7,874 nucleotides of DNA, taken from the NCBI GenBank assembly GCA_016791325.1, contig JAEUMU010000213.1:1-7874 (forward strand). Reading direction: 5' to 3'. Under the pieces are notes generated by a model. That model did not search any database and was not told the DNA's origin. It worked only from the letters and a program-made list of their open reading frames with translations. Positions 1 through 6,883 of the stretch are shown here, piece by piece (positions within the stretch are counted from its first letter, which is position 1; every line of letters starts with the position of its first letter). Both the position numbers and the translations under genes were made by a program. Origin of the DNA: Hyphomonadaceae bacterium (GTDB taxonomy: Bacteria > Pseudomonadota > Alphaproteobacteria > Caulobacterales > Aquidulcibacteraceae).

Positions 1-319
1 CCGTCAGCGCGACACAAACCGTGGCCTCTTCCATGCGGCTCACGAGATCGCGAAACGCCTTCACGCTCGCGGCGGCATGATCGCGCAGACGCACGCGAAT
101 GATGGCCGCGCAAGTGAGTCCCGCTCGCGTAGAGTCCACCAGCCCGACAATGCCGCGCAGAACGCCACTTTCCCTCAGTCGCGCCACGCGCCGGGACACC
201 TGCGAAGCGGAAATTCCGGCCGCCTCCGCCAGCACTGCTTGTGAGGCGGATGCATCTCGCTGCAAGGCCGCCAGCAGGCGCCGATCGGCGTCATCAAGCG
301 CAAAATCTGCACGTTTCAT
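1..319 (-). CDS. Lrp/AsnC-family transcriptional regulator (partial, 3' end outside window)
   Basis: Reading the minus strand from ATG at 319-317 gives 106 residues, open to the window edge. Residues about 8-56 form an AsnC-type winged helix-turn-helix: the start LDDADRRLLAALQRDA, then LAEAAGISASQVSRRVARL with the recognition helix, then ESGVLRGIVGLVD leading into the wing. Residues from about 66 (GLTCAAIIRVRLRDH...) look like the first strand and helix of the C-terminal ligand-binding RAM domain; most of that domain is missing. Family members are usually about 150-160 residues, so about two thirds is present. It is divergent from the E1/E2/aminotransferase operon with only 99 bases between the starts. 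This is the arrangement of bkdR and the bkd operon in Pseudomonas putida, so it probably controls that operon in response to an amino acid; this is inference. No good ribosome binding site precedes the ATG, and a TACAAT -10-like box six bases upstream suggests a leaderless mRNA. Confidence 0.9.
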   Translation of the reverse strand, partial: MKRADFALDDADRRLLAALQRDASASQAVLAEAAGISASQVSRRVARLRESGVLRGIVGLVDSTRAGLTCAAIIRVRLRDHAAASVKAFRDLVSRMEEATVCVALT

Positions 320-325
320 GCAGTA

Positions 326-354
326 ATTGTATCTTAATCGCACTGAATATGCAA
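326..354 (-). promoter_or_regulatory. Candidate promoter of the Lrp/AsnC-type gene
   Basis: On the minus strand TTGCAT (354-349) and TACAAT (331-326) are separated by 17 bases. The -10-like box matches TATAAT at five of six positions; the -35-like box keeps only the TTG. Six bases separate the -10 box from the ATG at 319, which would put transcription start at or next to the start codon and give a leaderless message. The call rests on consensus resemblance alone. Confidence 0.35.
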
Positions 355-358
355 TATT
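346..358. promoter_or_regulatory. AT-rich inverted repeat, candidate Lrp-type operator
   Basis: AATAT-GCA-ATATT is an exact inverted repeat of five-base arms around three bases. It lies in the divergent region and overlaps the proposed -35 element of the regulator gene. Lrp/AsnC proteins bind degenerate, AT-centred palindromes of about 13-15 bases, often several in phase, and often repress their own genes. A second imperfect palindrome, GCGAAATTGCGC, lies at 384-395 (10 of 12 positions symmetric), roughly 38 bases centre to centre from the first. Operator function is inferred. Confidence 0.3.
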
Positions 359-395
359 TGCCCCGATGGCGCGTCATAACGCAGCGAAATTGCGC

Positions 396-412
396 GATAA
401 TGGCCATATCAT
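396..412 (+). promoter_or_regulatory. Candidate -10 elements for the E1-E2-aminotransferase operon
   Basis: Two -10-like hexamers precede the E1 start at 419: GATAAT at 396-401 and TATCAT at 407-412, each matching TATAAT at five of six positions. No convincing -35 hexamer lies 16-18 bases upstream of either, so an activator may be needed, or the promoter may be of another class. If TATCAT is used, transcription would begin at or near the ATG, giving a leaderless mRNA; this would account for the absence of a Shine-Dalgarno sequence. Confidence 0.25.
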
Positions 413-418
413 GCATGT

Positions 419-2500
419 ATGAGTTCACGCGCCAAGGCATCCACTGCCCCCCGCCCCGCCGAGTTGGATTGGCGGCGCGTCGTTTCGTTTGTGCAGCTAT
501 CGCGCGCGATGGACGCGATCGAGGAGCGCGAACTCGTTCCCGGAAAGAAGATCTTCTACCAGTTCAGCGCGCGCGGCCACGATATGGCGCAAGTGCTGCT
601 GGGGCTGCATCTCACGCATCCAAAAGATGCATTGTGCGGCTACTACCGCTCCCGGCCGATCCTGCTTTCACTGGGCGTTGCGTTGGAGGACGCGCTCGGC
701 TCCGCCATGGGACGCGCCGGCGGATATAGCGACGGGCGCGATATTGGCGTCGTGTTCAACTACCCCAACAAAGACGGCGCGTCCGCGCTGCCCATGTGTG
801 GGGGAGTCGGCGCGCAATACACGCCCACCGCCGGCTATGCGCAGGCCATCGCTTATTGCAAGGACGTGTTGAATGACCGCGCCTACGACGGCGCCATCGG
901 CGTGGTCTTGGGCGGCGATGCGTCGGTAGCGACCAACGGCTTCTGGTCGGCATTGACCATGGCCACGACGCTAAAGCTGCCGATGCTGTTTTACATTGAG
1001 GACAATGGCTACGGCATTTCCACGCCGGGCTGGCTGCAGACGCCTGGCTGCAACATCGCGAAGAATCTCGCCAGCTTTCAGGGCCTGAAAGTGCTCGATG
1101 GCGACGGGGCGGACCCCGAGGAAGCGGCCTATCTGATCCGCGAGGCGGTTTCCCACACGCGCGCCGGGCGCGGACCAGTCTTGCTCCACTTGACCGTGCC
1201 GCGGCTTCAGGGGCACTCGTTTCAAGATACGCAAGCCTACAAATCGAAGGAAACGCTGGAAGCGGAGTGGGCGCGCGATCCGCTGCCCAAGCTGAAGGCG
1301 CATGTTGTTCCCGCGCAAATGAGCGAACAGGAGTGGGCAGCGCTTGAGGCTGAAGCGGCTGAGCGTGTGCAACGCGCAGCGCAGATTGCCGATCAACGCC
1401 CGGTCAGCGAACCTGCTCAGGTCACGCGCTTTGTGTTCAGCGAAACAGGCGCGATGCAAGCTGAGGGCGGCCAATGGAATGCTGGTTTTGCGCCGCCGCC
1501 AACAAGCGAAACGCCTAAGCCCGAGGGCGCCCGCATCAACATGATCACAGCAATTCGCCGAACGCTTGATCATGAATTGGCGACAAACCCGCGCGTGCTG
1601 ATCTTCGGTGAAGACGTTGGCCCAAAGGGCGGCGTGCACGGGGTTACGCTGGGGCTACAGGAGAAATACGGCGCTGGGCGCGTTTTCGACACATCACTTT
1701 CCGAGGAAGGTATCATCGGACGCGCCGTGGGCATGGCTATCGCGGGCTTGATGCCCGTGCCTGAAATCCAGTTCCGCAAGTATGCCGATCCGGCATGCGA
1801 GCAGATCAACGACTGCGGCACCATGCGCTGGCGTACGGCCAACCGCTTCGCCGCGCCGATGGTGGTGCGGATGCCTGTCGGGTTCTTCAAATGCGGTGAT
1901 CCCTGGCATAGCCAAACCAACGAAGTGCAGTTCGTGCATAGCCCGGGATGGCGCGTGGCGTGCCCTTCCAATGCGGAAGACGCCGTCGGCCTATTGCGCA
2001 CGGCGCTGCGAGGCAACGATCCAGTGATGTTTCTGGAGCATCGCAACATGCTGGACGCAGCCAGCGCGCGACGCCCCTATCCGGGAGATGATTTCGCGCT
2101 GCCTTTTGGCGCGGCGAAACGCGTGCGCACGGGCGAGGCGATCACGCTGGTGACATGGGGCGCAATGGTCGAGCGCTGCGAGGCGGCGGCGGAGCGCATC
2201 GGCGCCAGCGCCGATATTCTCGATCTCCGCACGCTGGCGCCCTGGGACAGCGAAGCAGTGCTGCACTCCGTGCGGCGGACGCATCGTTGCCTTATCGTTC
2301 ACGAAGATAGCGGCACAGCCGGTTTTGGCGCCGAAATCGCCGCCGTGGTGGCGGACAAGGCGTTTCTCGATCTCGATGCGCCGGTGGCGCGCATCACCAT
2401 GCCCGACATCCCCTCCCCGCATCATCCCGACCTGATGGAATGGGCGCTGCCCTCCGTAGAGAAAATTGCCGCGAAGATCGAAGAGCTGGTGGGGTTCTGA
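419..2500 (+). CDS. 2-oxo acid dehydrogenase E1, fused alpha and beta subunits (thiamine diphosphate-dependent)
   Basis: This 693-residue protein joins the two E1 subunits of a branched-chain-type 2-oxo acid dehydrogenase complex in one chain. E1 decarboxylates a 2-oxo acid on thiamine diphosphate and passes the acyl group to the E2 lipoyl arm. Residues about 20-300 are E1-alpha: a GD...N thiamine motif spans D167 to N196 (GGDAS, later EDNGYGIS), and H266 lies in a GHSFQDTQAY segment matching the alpha-subunit catalytic/phosphorylation loop. A low-complexity linker (about 300-370) leads to E1-beta (about 373-693) with GEDVG at 397-401, the cofactor-activating glutamate E429 in SEEGI, and WHSQ with H497. 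The thiamine motif reads GDA rather than GDG. ATG 419 is the first start after an in-frame TAA at 398-400; no Shine-Dalgarno is visible. First gene of a three-gene operon. The substrate may be phenylpyruvate (from context) or branched-chain 2-oxo acids. Confidence 0.9.
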   Translation: MSSRAKASTAPRPAELDWRRVVSFVQLSRAMDAIEERELVPGKKIFYQFSARGHDMAQVLLGLHLTHPKDALCGYYRSRPILLSLGVALEDALGSAMGRAGGYSDGRDIGVVFNYPNKDGASALPMCGGVGAQYTPTAGYAQAIAYCKDVLNDRAYDGAIGVVLGGDASVATNGFWSALTMATTLKLPMLFYIEDNGYGISTPGWLQTPGCNIAKNLASFQGLKVLDGDGADPEEAAYLIREAVSHTRAGRGPVLLHLTVPRLQGHSFQDTQAYKSKETLEAEWARDPLPKLKAHVVPAQMSEQEWAALEAEAAERVQRAAQIADQRPVSEPAQVTRFVFSETGAMQAEGGQWNAGFAPPPTSETPKPEGARINMITAIRRTLDHELATNPRVLIFGEDVGPKGGVHGVTLGLQEKYGAGRVFDTSLSEEGIIGRAVGMAIAGLMPVPEIQFRKYADPACEQINDCGTMRWRTANRFAAPMVVRMPVGFFKCGDPWHSQTNEVQFVHSPGWRVACPSNAEDAVGLLRTALRGNDPVMFLEHRNMLDAASARRPYPGDDFALPFGAAKRVRTGEAITLVTWGAMVERCEAAAERIGASADILDLRTLAPWDSEAVLHSVRRTHRCLIVHEDSGTAGFGAEIAAVVADKAFLDLDAPVARITMPDIPSPHHPDLMEWALPSVEKIAAKIEELVGF

Positions 2501-3699
2501 TGGTCACGACCGCCGACATCGTGATGCCGTTGGAGCAGGAGGGTTCCAAATCGGTCGTGCGTGCGTGGCTGAAGAAGATCGGCGATGCGGTGAAGCGCGA
2601 TGAGCCGATCGTGGAGCTTGAGACCGATAAAGTTGCAGTGGAGGTGCCATCGCCGGCCGATGGCGTGCTGGCTGTGATCACACTTGGCGAAGGCGAAGAA
2701 GCTTCGCCAGGCGCGACGCTGGGTGTGCTTTCACTGGGCGGCGCAGCAGCCGCACCCTCGGGTGACGGAGCGCCGCGCACCGCGCAGCAGTCGCCAAGCA
2801 AAGCGCCGGCGGCGGCAACGGCCCGTAGCGAGGGGCGCGAGACGAGGCTATCTCCCTTGGTGAAGCGACTGCTCTCTGAACACAAACTCTCTGCGCTCGA
2901 CATTCAAGGCAGCGGGCGGGGCGGGCGCATCACCCACGAGGACGTGAAGAAGAAAATCGCGCTCGGCGGCCTCGTGCCCGCCGCGGGGCTTGGCGCCGCG
3001 GCGCAGAAAGTCCCGCATGATCAAATGCGCCGCGCCATCGCCGCGCACATGAGCCGATCCATCGCCACTGCGCCGCACGTGACGGCGGTGTTTGAAGCCG
3101 ATTTTAGCGCCCTCATCGCCCACCGCGCTAAGCATAAGGATGCTTATGCTCGAGCCGGCATACAGCTCACTTTCTCCGCTTACATCGTCCGCGCTGCGGC
3201 AATGGCGATGAAAGCCGCGCCCAACGTGAATGCGCGTTGGCACGACGACTTTCTCGAAGTTTTTGAGGATGTGAATATCGGCATGGGCGTCGCACTCGGC
3301 GATAAGGGCCTGATTGTGCCCGTCATCCACCGGGCGCAGACGTTGACCCTGAAGCAAACCGCCGCCGCGCTCACCGACGTCACCACGCGCGCCCGCGAAA
3401 ATCGGCTCAAACCCGCTGATGTCCAGGGCGGCACCTTCACTATTTCCAACCATGGCGTCTCCGGCTCGCTCGTCGCGACCCCGATCATTATCAACCAACC
3501 GCAATCGGCCATCCTAGGCGTGGGCAAGCTTGAAAAGCGTGTTGTGGTGCGGGAGATCGCCGGCGCCGACGCTATGGTCATCAAGCCGATGGCGTACGTC
3601 TCGCTCACGATCGATCACCGCGTGCTCGACGGCCATCAAACCAACGCTTGGCTCTCGCACTTCGTTGACGTCCTTCACACTTGGCCGCTGGAAGAGTGA
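2500..3699 (+). CDS. 2-oxo acid dehydrogenase E2, dihydrolipoamide acyltransferase
   Basis: The 399-residue E2 core takes the acyl group from E1 on a swinging lipoyl arm and transfers it to CoA, releasing acyl-CoA. Residues 1-80 are one lipoyl domain with K44 in ETDKVAVEV as the lipoylation site. An Ala/Pro-rich linker (about 81-114) follows. Residues 115-153 form the peripheral subunit-binding domain (SPLVKRLLSE...GSGRGGRITHEDV) that docks E1 or E3. Residues about 170-399 are the catalytic CoA-acyltransferase domain, ending with the active-site DHRVLDG (H373, D377). The start is the ATG sharing one base with the E1 stop (TGATG), with GGTGGGG just upstream; an upstream in-frame reading would add about 20 residues unlike any E2 N-terminus. 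The overlap implies translational coupling and matched E1:E2 dosage. One lipoyl domain is usual for branched-chain-type E2s. No E3 gene lies in the window. Acyl specificity cannot be read here. Confidence 0.93.
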   Translation: MVTTADIVMPLEQEGSKSVVRAWLKKIGDAVKRDEPIVELETDKVAVEVPSPADGVLAVITLGEGEEASPGATLGVLSLGGAAAAPSGDGAPRTAQQSPSKAPAAATARSEGRETRLSPLVKRLLSEHKLSALDIQGSGRGGRITHEDVKKKIALGGLVPAAGLGAAAQKVPHDQMRRAIAAHMSRSIATAPHVTAVFEADFSALIAHRAKHKDAYARAGIQLTFSAYIVRAAAMAMKAAPNVNARWHDDFLEVFEDVNIGMGVALGDKGLIVPVIHRAQTLTLKQTAAALTDVTTRARENRLKPADVQGGTFTISNHGVSGSLVATPIIINQPQSAILGVGKLEKRVVVREIAGADAMVIKPMAYVSLTIDHRVLDGHQTNAWLSHFVDVLHTWPLEE

Positions 3700-3704
3700 C
3701 CCCC

Positions 3705-4865
3705 ATGATCGAAACACTCGCGCCGAAATCGCCCGATCCGCTTCTCAAGATCATCAGAATGTTCCGCGAAGATCCGCGCACGGACAAAATCGACCTCGGC
3801 GTAGGCGTCTATAAGGACGCAACGGGGGCGACCCCCATTATGCACGCGGTGAAAGACGCTGAAGCACTTCTGCTCGCCACGCAGAAGACCAAGACCTATG
3901 TCGGCCAGCAAGGCGATGTGACGTTCCTAGAACTCGTGGGCCAGCTCGTTTTCGGCGACATTGCTCACGAAATGACGGCGATCCAAGCTGTAGGCGGCAC
4001 TGGCGCGTTGCGGCTGGGATGCGATCTGCTGCGCGAGAGCGGCGCGCGCCGCGTCGTGCTGCCGCAACCATGCTGGCCCAACCACCCCTCTATTGTCCGC
4101 GCCGCGCGGCTAGAGCCTGTCGATGCGCCATTTTTCAACATCGCCGAACAACGCATCGATATGGAAGAACTGATCAGCGCGCTCACTGGCGCGGAACCTG
4201 GCGATGCGATCATTTTGCAGGCGTGCTGTCACAATCCGCTCGGCGCTGACTTTTCGCTGAGCCAATGGATTGAGCTGGCGGATGCACTCAACGCGAGGGG
4301 CCTCATTCCCTTCCTCGACCTCGCCTATCAGGGCTTCGGCGACGGCATTGATGAAGATGTCGCCGGCCTGCGCGCGCTTGTCGCGCGGGCGCCGGAGGCC
4401 GTCATTGCAGTGTCCGAGGCGAAATCGTTCGGCATTTACCGCGAACGGGTTGGCGCGCTGTTTGTGAAAGCGGCCCCGCGGGCGCGCCAAGCGGTGATGA
4501 GCAATCTCGCGGCGATCGCGCGCGCCAACTACTCCATGCCGCCCGATCATGGCGCGGCGATTGTGCGTGAAGTGCTCGCCGATGAAGCGCTGCGGCAATC
4601 TTGGCGCGATGAACTCGACCAAATCCGCACGCATATCAAGCGCACGCGCAGGCTGCTGGCGGAGGCTCGCGTGAACTCTCTGCCCATGCATTTGATCGCT
4701 GCGCAGAAGGGCATGTTCTCCACGTTGCCGCTGAACGAGGCGCAGGTGAACACCTTGCGCGAGCAGCATGGCGTTTACATGACAGACGCCGCGCGCATCA
4801 CTGTGGCCGGCCTACGCGAAGCGGATGTGCCCCGCTTCGTGGAGGCGCTGAAAGCGGTGGCCTAA
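3705..4865 (+). CDS. Class I PLP aminotransferase (aromatic amino acid / aspartate type)
   Basis: This 386-residue protein belongs to the aspartate/aromatic aminotransferase subfamily (AspC/TyrB, fold type I), which swaps an amino group between an amino acid and a 2-oxo acid on pyridoxal phosphate. Visible landmarks are GGTGALR at 97-103, W124 in CWPNH, N177 in CCHNPLG, D205 and Y208 in DLAYQGF, the Schiff-base lysine K240 in SEAKSFG, phosphate-binding R248, R273 in ARANYSMPPDHG (position of the side-chain-reading arginine of AspC) and the carboxylate-binding R364 in RITVAGL. The usual NPTG is NPLG. The start is ATG 3705, five bases after the E2 stop, with GGAAGAG upstream inside the E2 end. 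Sitting in an operon with E1 and E2, it probably supplies their 2-oxo acid, such as phenylpyruvate from phenylalanine. Aspartate or broad aromatic specificity is also possible; a typical branched-chain aminotransferase is excluded because those are fold type IV. Confidence 0.92.
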   Translation: MIETLAPKSPDPLLKIIRMFREDPRTDKIDLGVGVYKDATGATPIMHAVKDAEALLLATQKTKTYVGQQGDVTFLELVGQLVFGDIAHEMTAIQAVGGTGALRLGCDLLRESGARRVVLPQPCWPNHPSIVRAARLEPVDAPFFNIAEQRIDMEELISALTGAEPGDAIILQACCHNPLGADFSLSQWIELADALNARGLIPFLDLAYQGFGDGIDEDVAGLRALVARAPEAVIAVSEAKSFGIYRERVGALFVKAAPRARQAVMSNLAAIARANYSMPPDHGAAIVREVLADEALRQSWRDELDQIRTHIKRTRRLLAEARVNSLPMHLIAAQKGMFSTLPLNEAQVNTLREQHGVYMTDAARITVAGLREADVPRFVEALKAVA

Positions 4866-6880
4866 GCGGCGTTCATGGTGAGCAGATCGTAGGCGGCGAC
4901 GGTTTCGCCGTCGCGATTGGTGACGACAACATCCCAGCGCACCTCGCCCTGATCGGGCTTGCGCAGCGTTTTGTCTTTCACCGTAAGCGCCACTTGGATC
5001 GCATCTCCCGGCTTCACCGGCTTGACGAAGCGCAGGTTGTCTAGCCCGTAATTCGCCAGCACCGGGCCGGGATCTGGATCAACGAACAAGCCCGCGGCGA
5101 ACGCGAGAATGAGGTAGCCGTGCGCCACGCGCCCCCCGAACAGCGGATTGGCTGCAGCGGCGGCTTCATCCATGTGCGCGTAAAACGTGTCGCCCGTGAA
5201 ATGCGCGAAATGCTCGATGTCTTGCAGCGTAATCTCGCGCGCTTTGGTGGTGAGCTGGTAGCCGATCGGCAGATCGTGGAACTTGCGACGGAACGGGTGT
5301 TCGCTCGCCTTCTGCACTGGCATGCCGGCCACGTAACGGCCGACAATGGCGGAAAGCACGCGCGGGTGCCCCTGCAACGCGGTGCGTTGCATGTAATGCG
5401 TGACGCCACGCACGCCGCCCATCTCCTCACCGCCCCCTGCGCGGCCGGGGCCTCCATGAACTAATTGCGGCATCGGCGAGCCGTGGCCGGTGCTCTCCTT
5501 GGCGCTATCCCGATCGATGAAGGCGAGTCTGCCGTGAAACGCGCCGGCCCCTAATACTAGAGTTCGCGCGAACTCCGTATCGTAAGTAAACGCGCTCATC
5601 ACCAGGGAGCCCTTGCCGCGATTGGCGAGCGCGATGGCGTCATCGGCGTCCTTATATGGCATCAGCGTAGATACCGGGCCGAATGCTTCGACATCGTGCG
5701 CCGCGCGCGCCTGCCAAGGGCGTTCGCAGCGCAACAGCACCGGAGAGATGAACGCGCCTTTCGCGTTTGCAATCTCCAAGCCGGGATCGCCATACACAAT
5801 GGCGCCATCGCGGGCGATTTCGGCGATCTTTTCCCGCACATCTTCGCGCTGAGCGACGCTGACCAGGGCGCCCATCCGCGTGGCTTCGTCGCGCGGATCG
5901 CCGATGACGATGTTCTCCAGACGCGCCGCCAATGCAGCCTGCACAGGGTCTATCATCGGCGCCGGCACGAGCAGGCGGCGAATGGCCGTGCATTTCTGCC
6001 CGGCCTTCACCGTCATTTCCTTGACGGCCTCCTTCACGAACAGATCGAACTCTGGGCTCTCAGGGCTCACCTCCGGCCCAAGCACCGACGCGTTAAGCGA
6101 ATCCTGCTCGGCGACGAAACGCACGCTCTCGCGAACAATGACCGGGTGCGTCTTGAGCTTTGCCGCGGTGGCGGCGGATCCTGTGAAGGATACGACATCC
6201 TGCGACGTGAGATGATCGAATAGATCGCCCGTTCCGCCAACGATCAGCTGCAAGGCGCCTTCGGGCAACACCCCCGCCTCGAGCATGATGCGCACGGCAG
6301 CTTCGGTCAGATAGGCTGTTGCGCTTGCGGGCTTTACGATCGCTGGCAGGCCGGCGAGCAAAGTGGGCGCCAGCTTCTCGAGCATGCCCCAAACCGGAAA
6401 GTTGAACGCATTGATGTGCACCGCCGCGCCTTGCAGCGATGTAAACACATGCAATCCCTGAAAGGCGCCGCCCCGCGAGAGCGCTTCCACCGCCCCGTCG
6501 ATGAGGATGGTGTCGTTCGGCAGTTCCCGCCGGCCCTTGCCTTGATAGACAGCAAACGTGCCGATGCCGCCATCAATATCAATCCAGCTATCGGCCTTGG
6601 TGGCGCCGGTTTGATAGCTGAGTTCGTAGAGCGCTTCCTTCTTCGCCGTCAGCGCCTCGGCCAGAGCCTTGAGGATAAGCGCACGCTGATGAAACGTGAG
6701 TTTACGCAAGGCTGGGCCGCCGCGCTGGCGCGCAAACTGCAGCATGCCGGCGAAATCTAGCCCCTGCGAAGAAGTCAGCGCCACGACCGCGCCATCAATG
6801 GCGGAGCGCAATTCGGCCGGAGCGCCGGCGCCGGCGACCCATTTGCCTTCCGCGTAGTTCTGCAGCATCGTTGGCTTCAT
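4862..6880 (-). CDS. paaZ: PaaZ: oxepin-CoA hydrolase / 3-oxo-5,6-dehydrosuberyl-CoA semialdehyde dehydrogenase
   Basis: This 672-residue bifunctional enzyme of aerobic phenylacetate breakdown is close in length to E. coli PaaZ (681). Residues 1 to about 525 are an aldehyde dehydrogenase with E258 (AEQDSLN) and the nucleophile C297 (KAGQKCTAIRR), plus the PaaZ-typical block SAKESTGHGSP...HGGPGRAGGGEE at about 459-486. Residues about 535-672 are a MaoC-type hotdog hydratase with D564 and H569 in FTGDTFYAHMDE, at the spacing of the E. coli catalytic pair. The hydratase opens the ring of oxepin-CoA and the dehydrogenase oxidises the resulting semialdehyde, with NADP+ in the known enzyme. All key residues are intact, so both activities are expected. 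It starts three bases after the paaG stop, with GGGA about 9 bases before the ATG, so it is probably co-transcribed with paaG. Its TAG overlaps the opposing aminotransferase TAA. Confidence 0.97.
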   Translation of the reverse strand: MKPTMLQNYAEGKWVAGAGAPAELRSAIDGAVVALTSSQGLDFAGMLQFARQRGGPALRKLTFHQRALILKALAEALTAKKEALYELSYQTGATKADSWIDIDGGIGTFAVYQGKGRRELPNDTILIDGAVEALSRGGAFQGLHVFTSLQGAAVHINAFNFPVWGMLEKLAPTLLAGLPAIVKPASATAYLTEAAVRIMLEAGVLPEGALQLIVGGTGDLFDHLTSQDVVSFTGSAATAAKLKTHPVIVRESVRFVAEQDSLNASVLGPEVSPESPEFDLFVKEAVKEMTVKAGQKCTAIRRLLVPAPMIDPVQAALAARLENIVIGDPRDEATRMGALVSVAQREDVREKIAEIARDGAIVYGDPGLEIANAKGAFISPVLLRCERPWQARAAHDVEAFGPVSTLMPYKDADDAIALANRGKGSLVMSAFTYDTEFARTLVLGAGAFHGRLAFIDRDSAKESTGHGSPMPQLVHGGPGRAGGGEEMGGVRGVTHYMQRTALQGHPRVLSAIVGRYVAGMPVQKASEHPFRRKFHDLPIGYQLTTKAREITLQDIEHFAHFTGDTFYAHMDEAAAAANPLFGGRVAHGYLILAFAAGLFVDPDPGPVLANYGLDNLRFVKPVKPGDAIQVALTVKDKTLRKPDQGEVRWDVVVTNRDGETVAAYDLLTMNAA

Positions 6881-6883
6881 GAC

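Noticed and set aside
241..729. Plus-strand open frame running across the divergent region into E1
   Set aside because: It crosses the control region and overlaps both the Lrp-type gene and E1 in other frames; its translation is low-complexity and Arg-rich.
971..1639. Long open frame on the minus strand opposite the E1 gene
   Set aside because: It is antisense to the conserved E1 coding region, has Arg/Ala/His-rich composition typical of a shadow frame in GC-rich DNA, and shows no recognisable domain.
2440..2499. Upstream in-frame start for E2 within the end of E1
   Set aside because: The added 20 residues precede the normal lipoyl-domain start, and the ATG at 2500 overlaps the E1 stop in a typical coupled TGATG junction.
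4513..4520. GCGATCGC octamer, considered as part of a repeated-palindrome family
   Set aside because: I noticed no enrichment of this octamer in the window, and an isolated occurrence is expected by chance in GC-rich DNA.
4110..4769. Open frame of about 220 codons on the minus strand inside the aminotransferase gene
   Set aside because: It lies wholly antisense to intact aminotransferase motifs and its translation resembles no family; a high-GC shadow frame.
4896..4914. Hairpin with seven-base stem GCGACGG/CCGTCGC about 30 bases beyond the aminotransferase stop, considered as a terminator
   Set aside because: It has no U-tract on either strand and lies in paaZ codons (the NRDGETVAA region), so coding constraint explains it as well; too weak to call.
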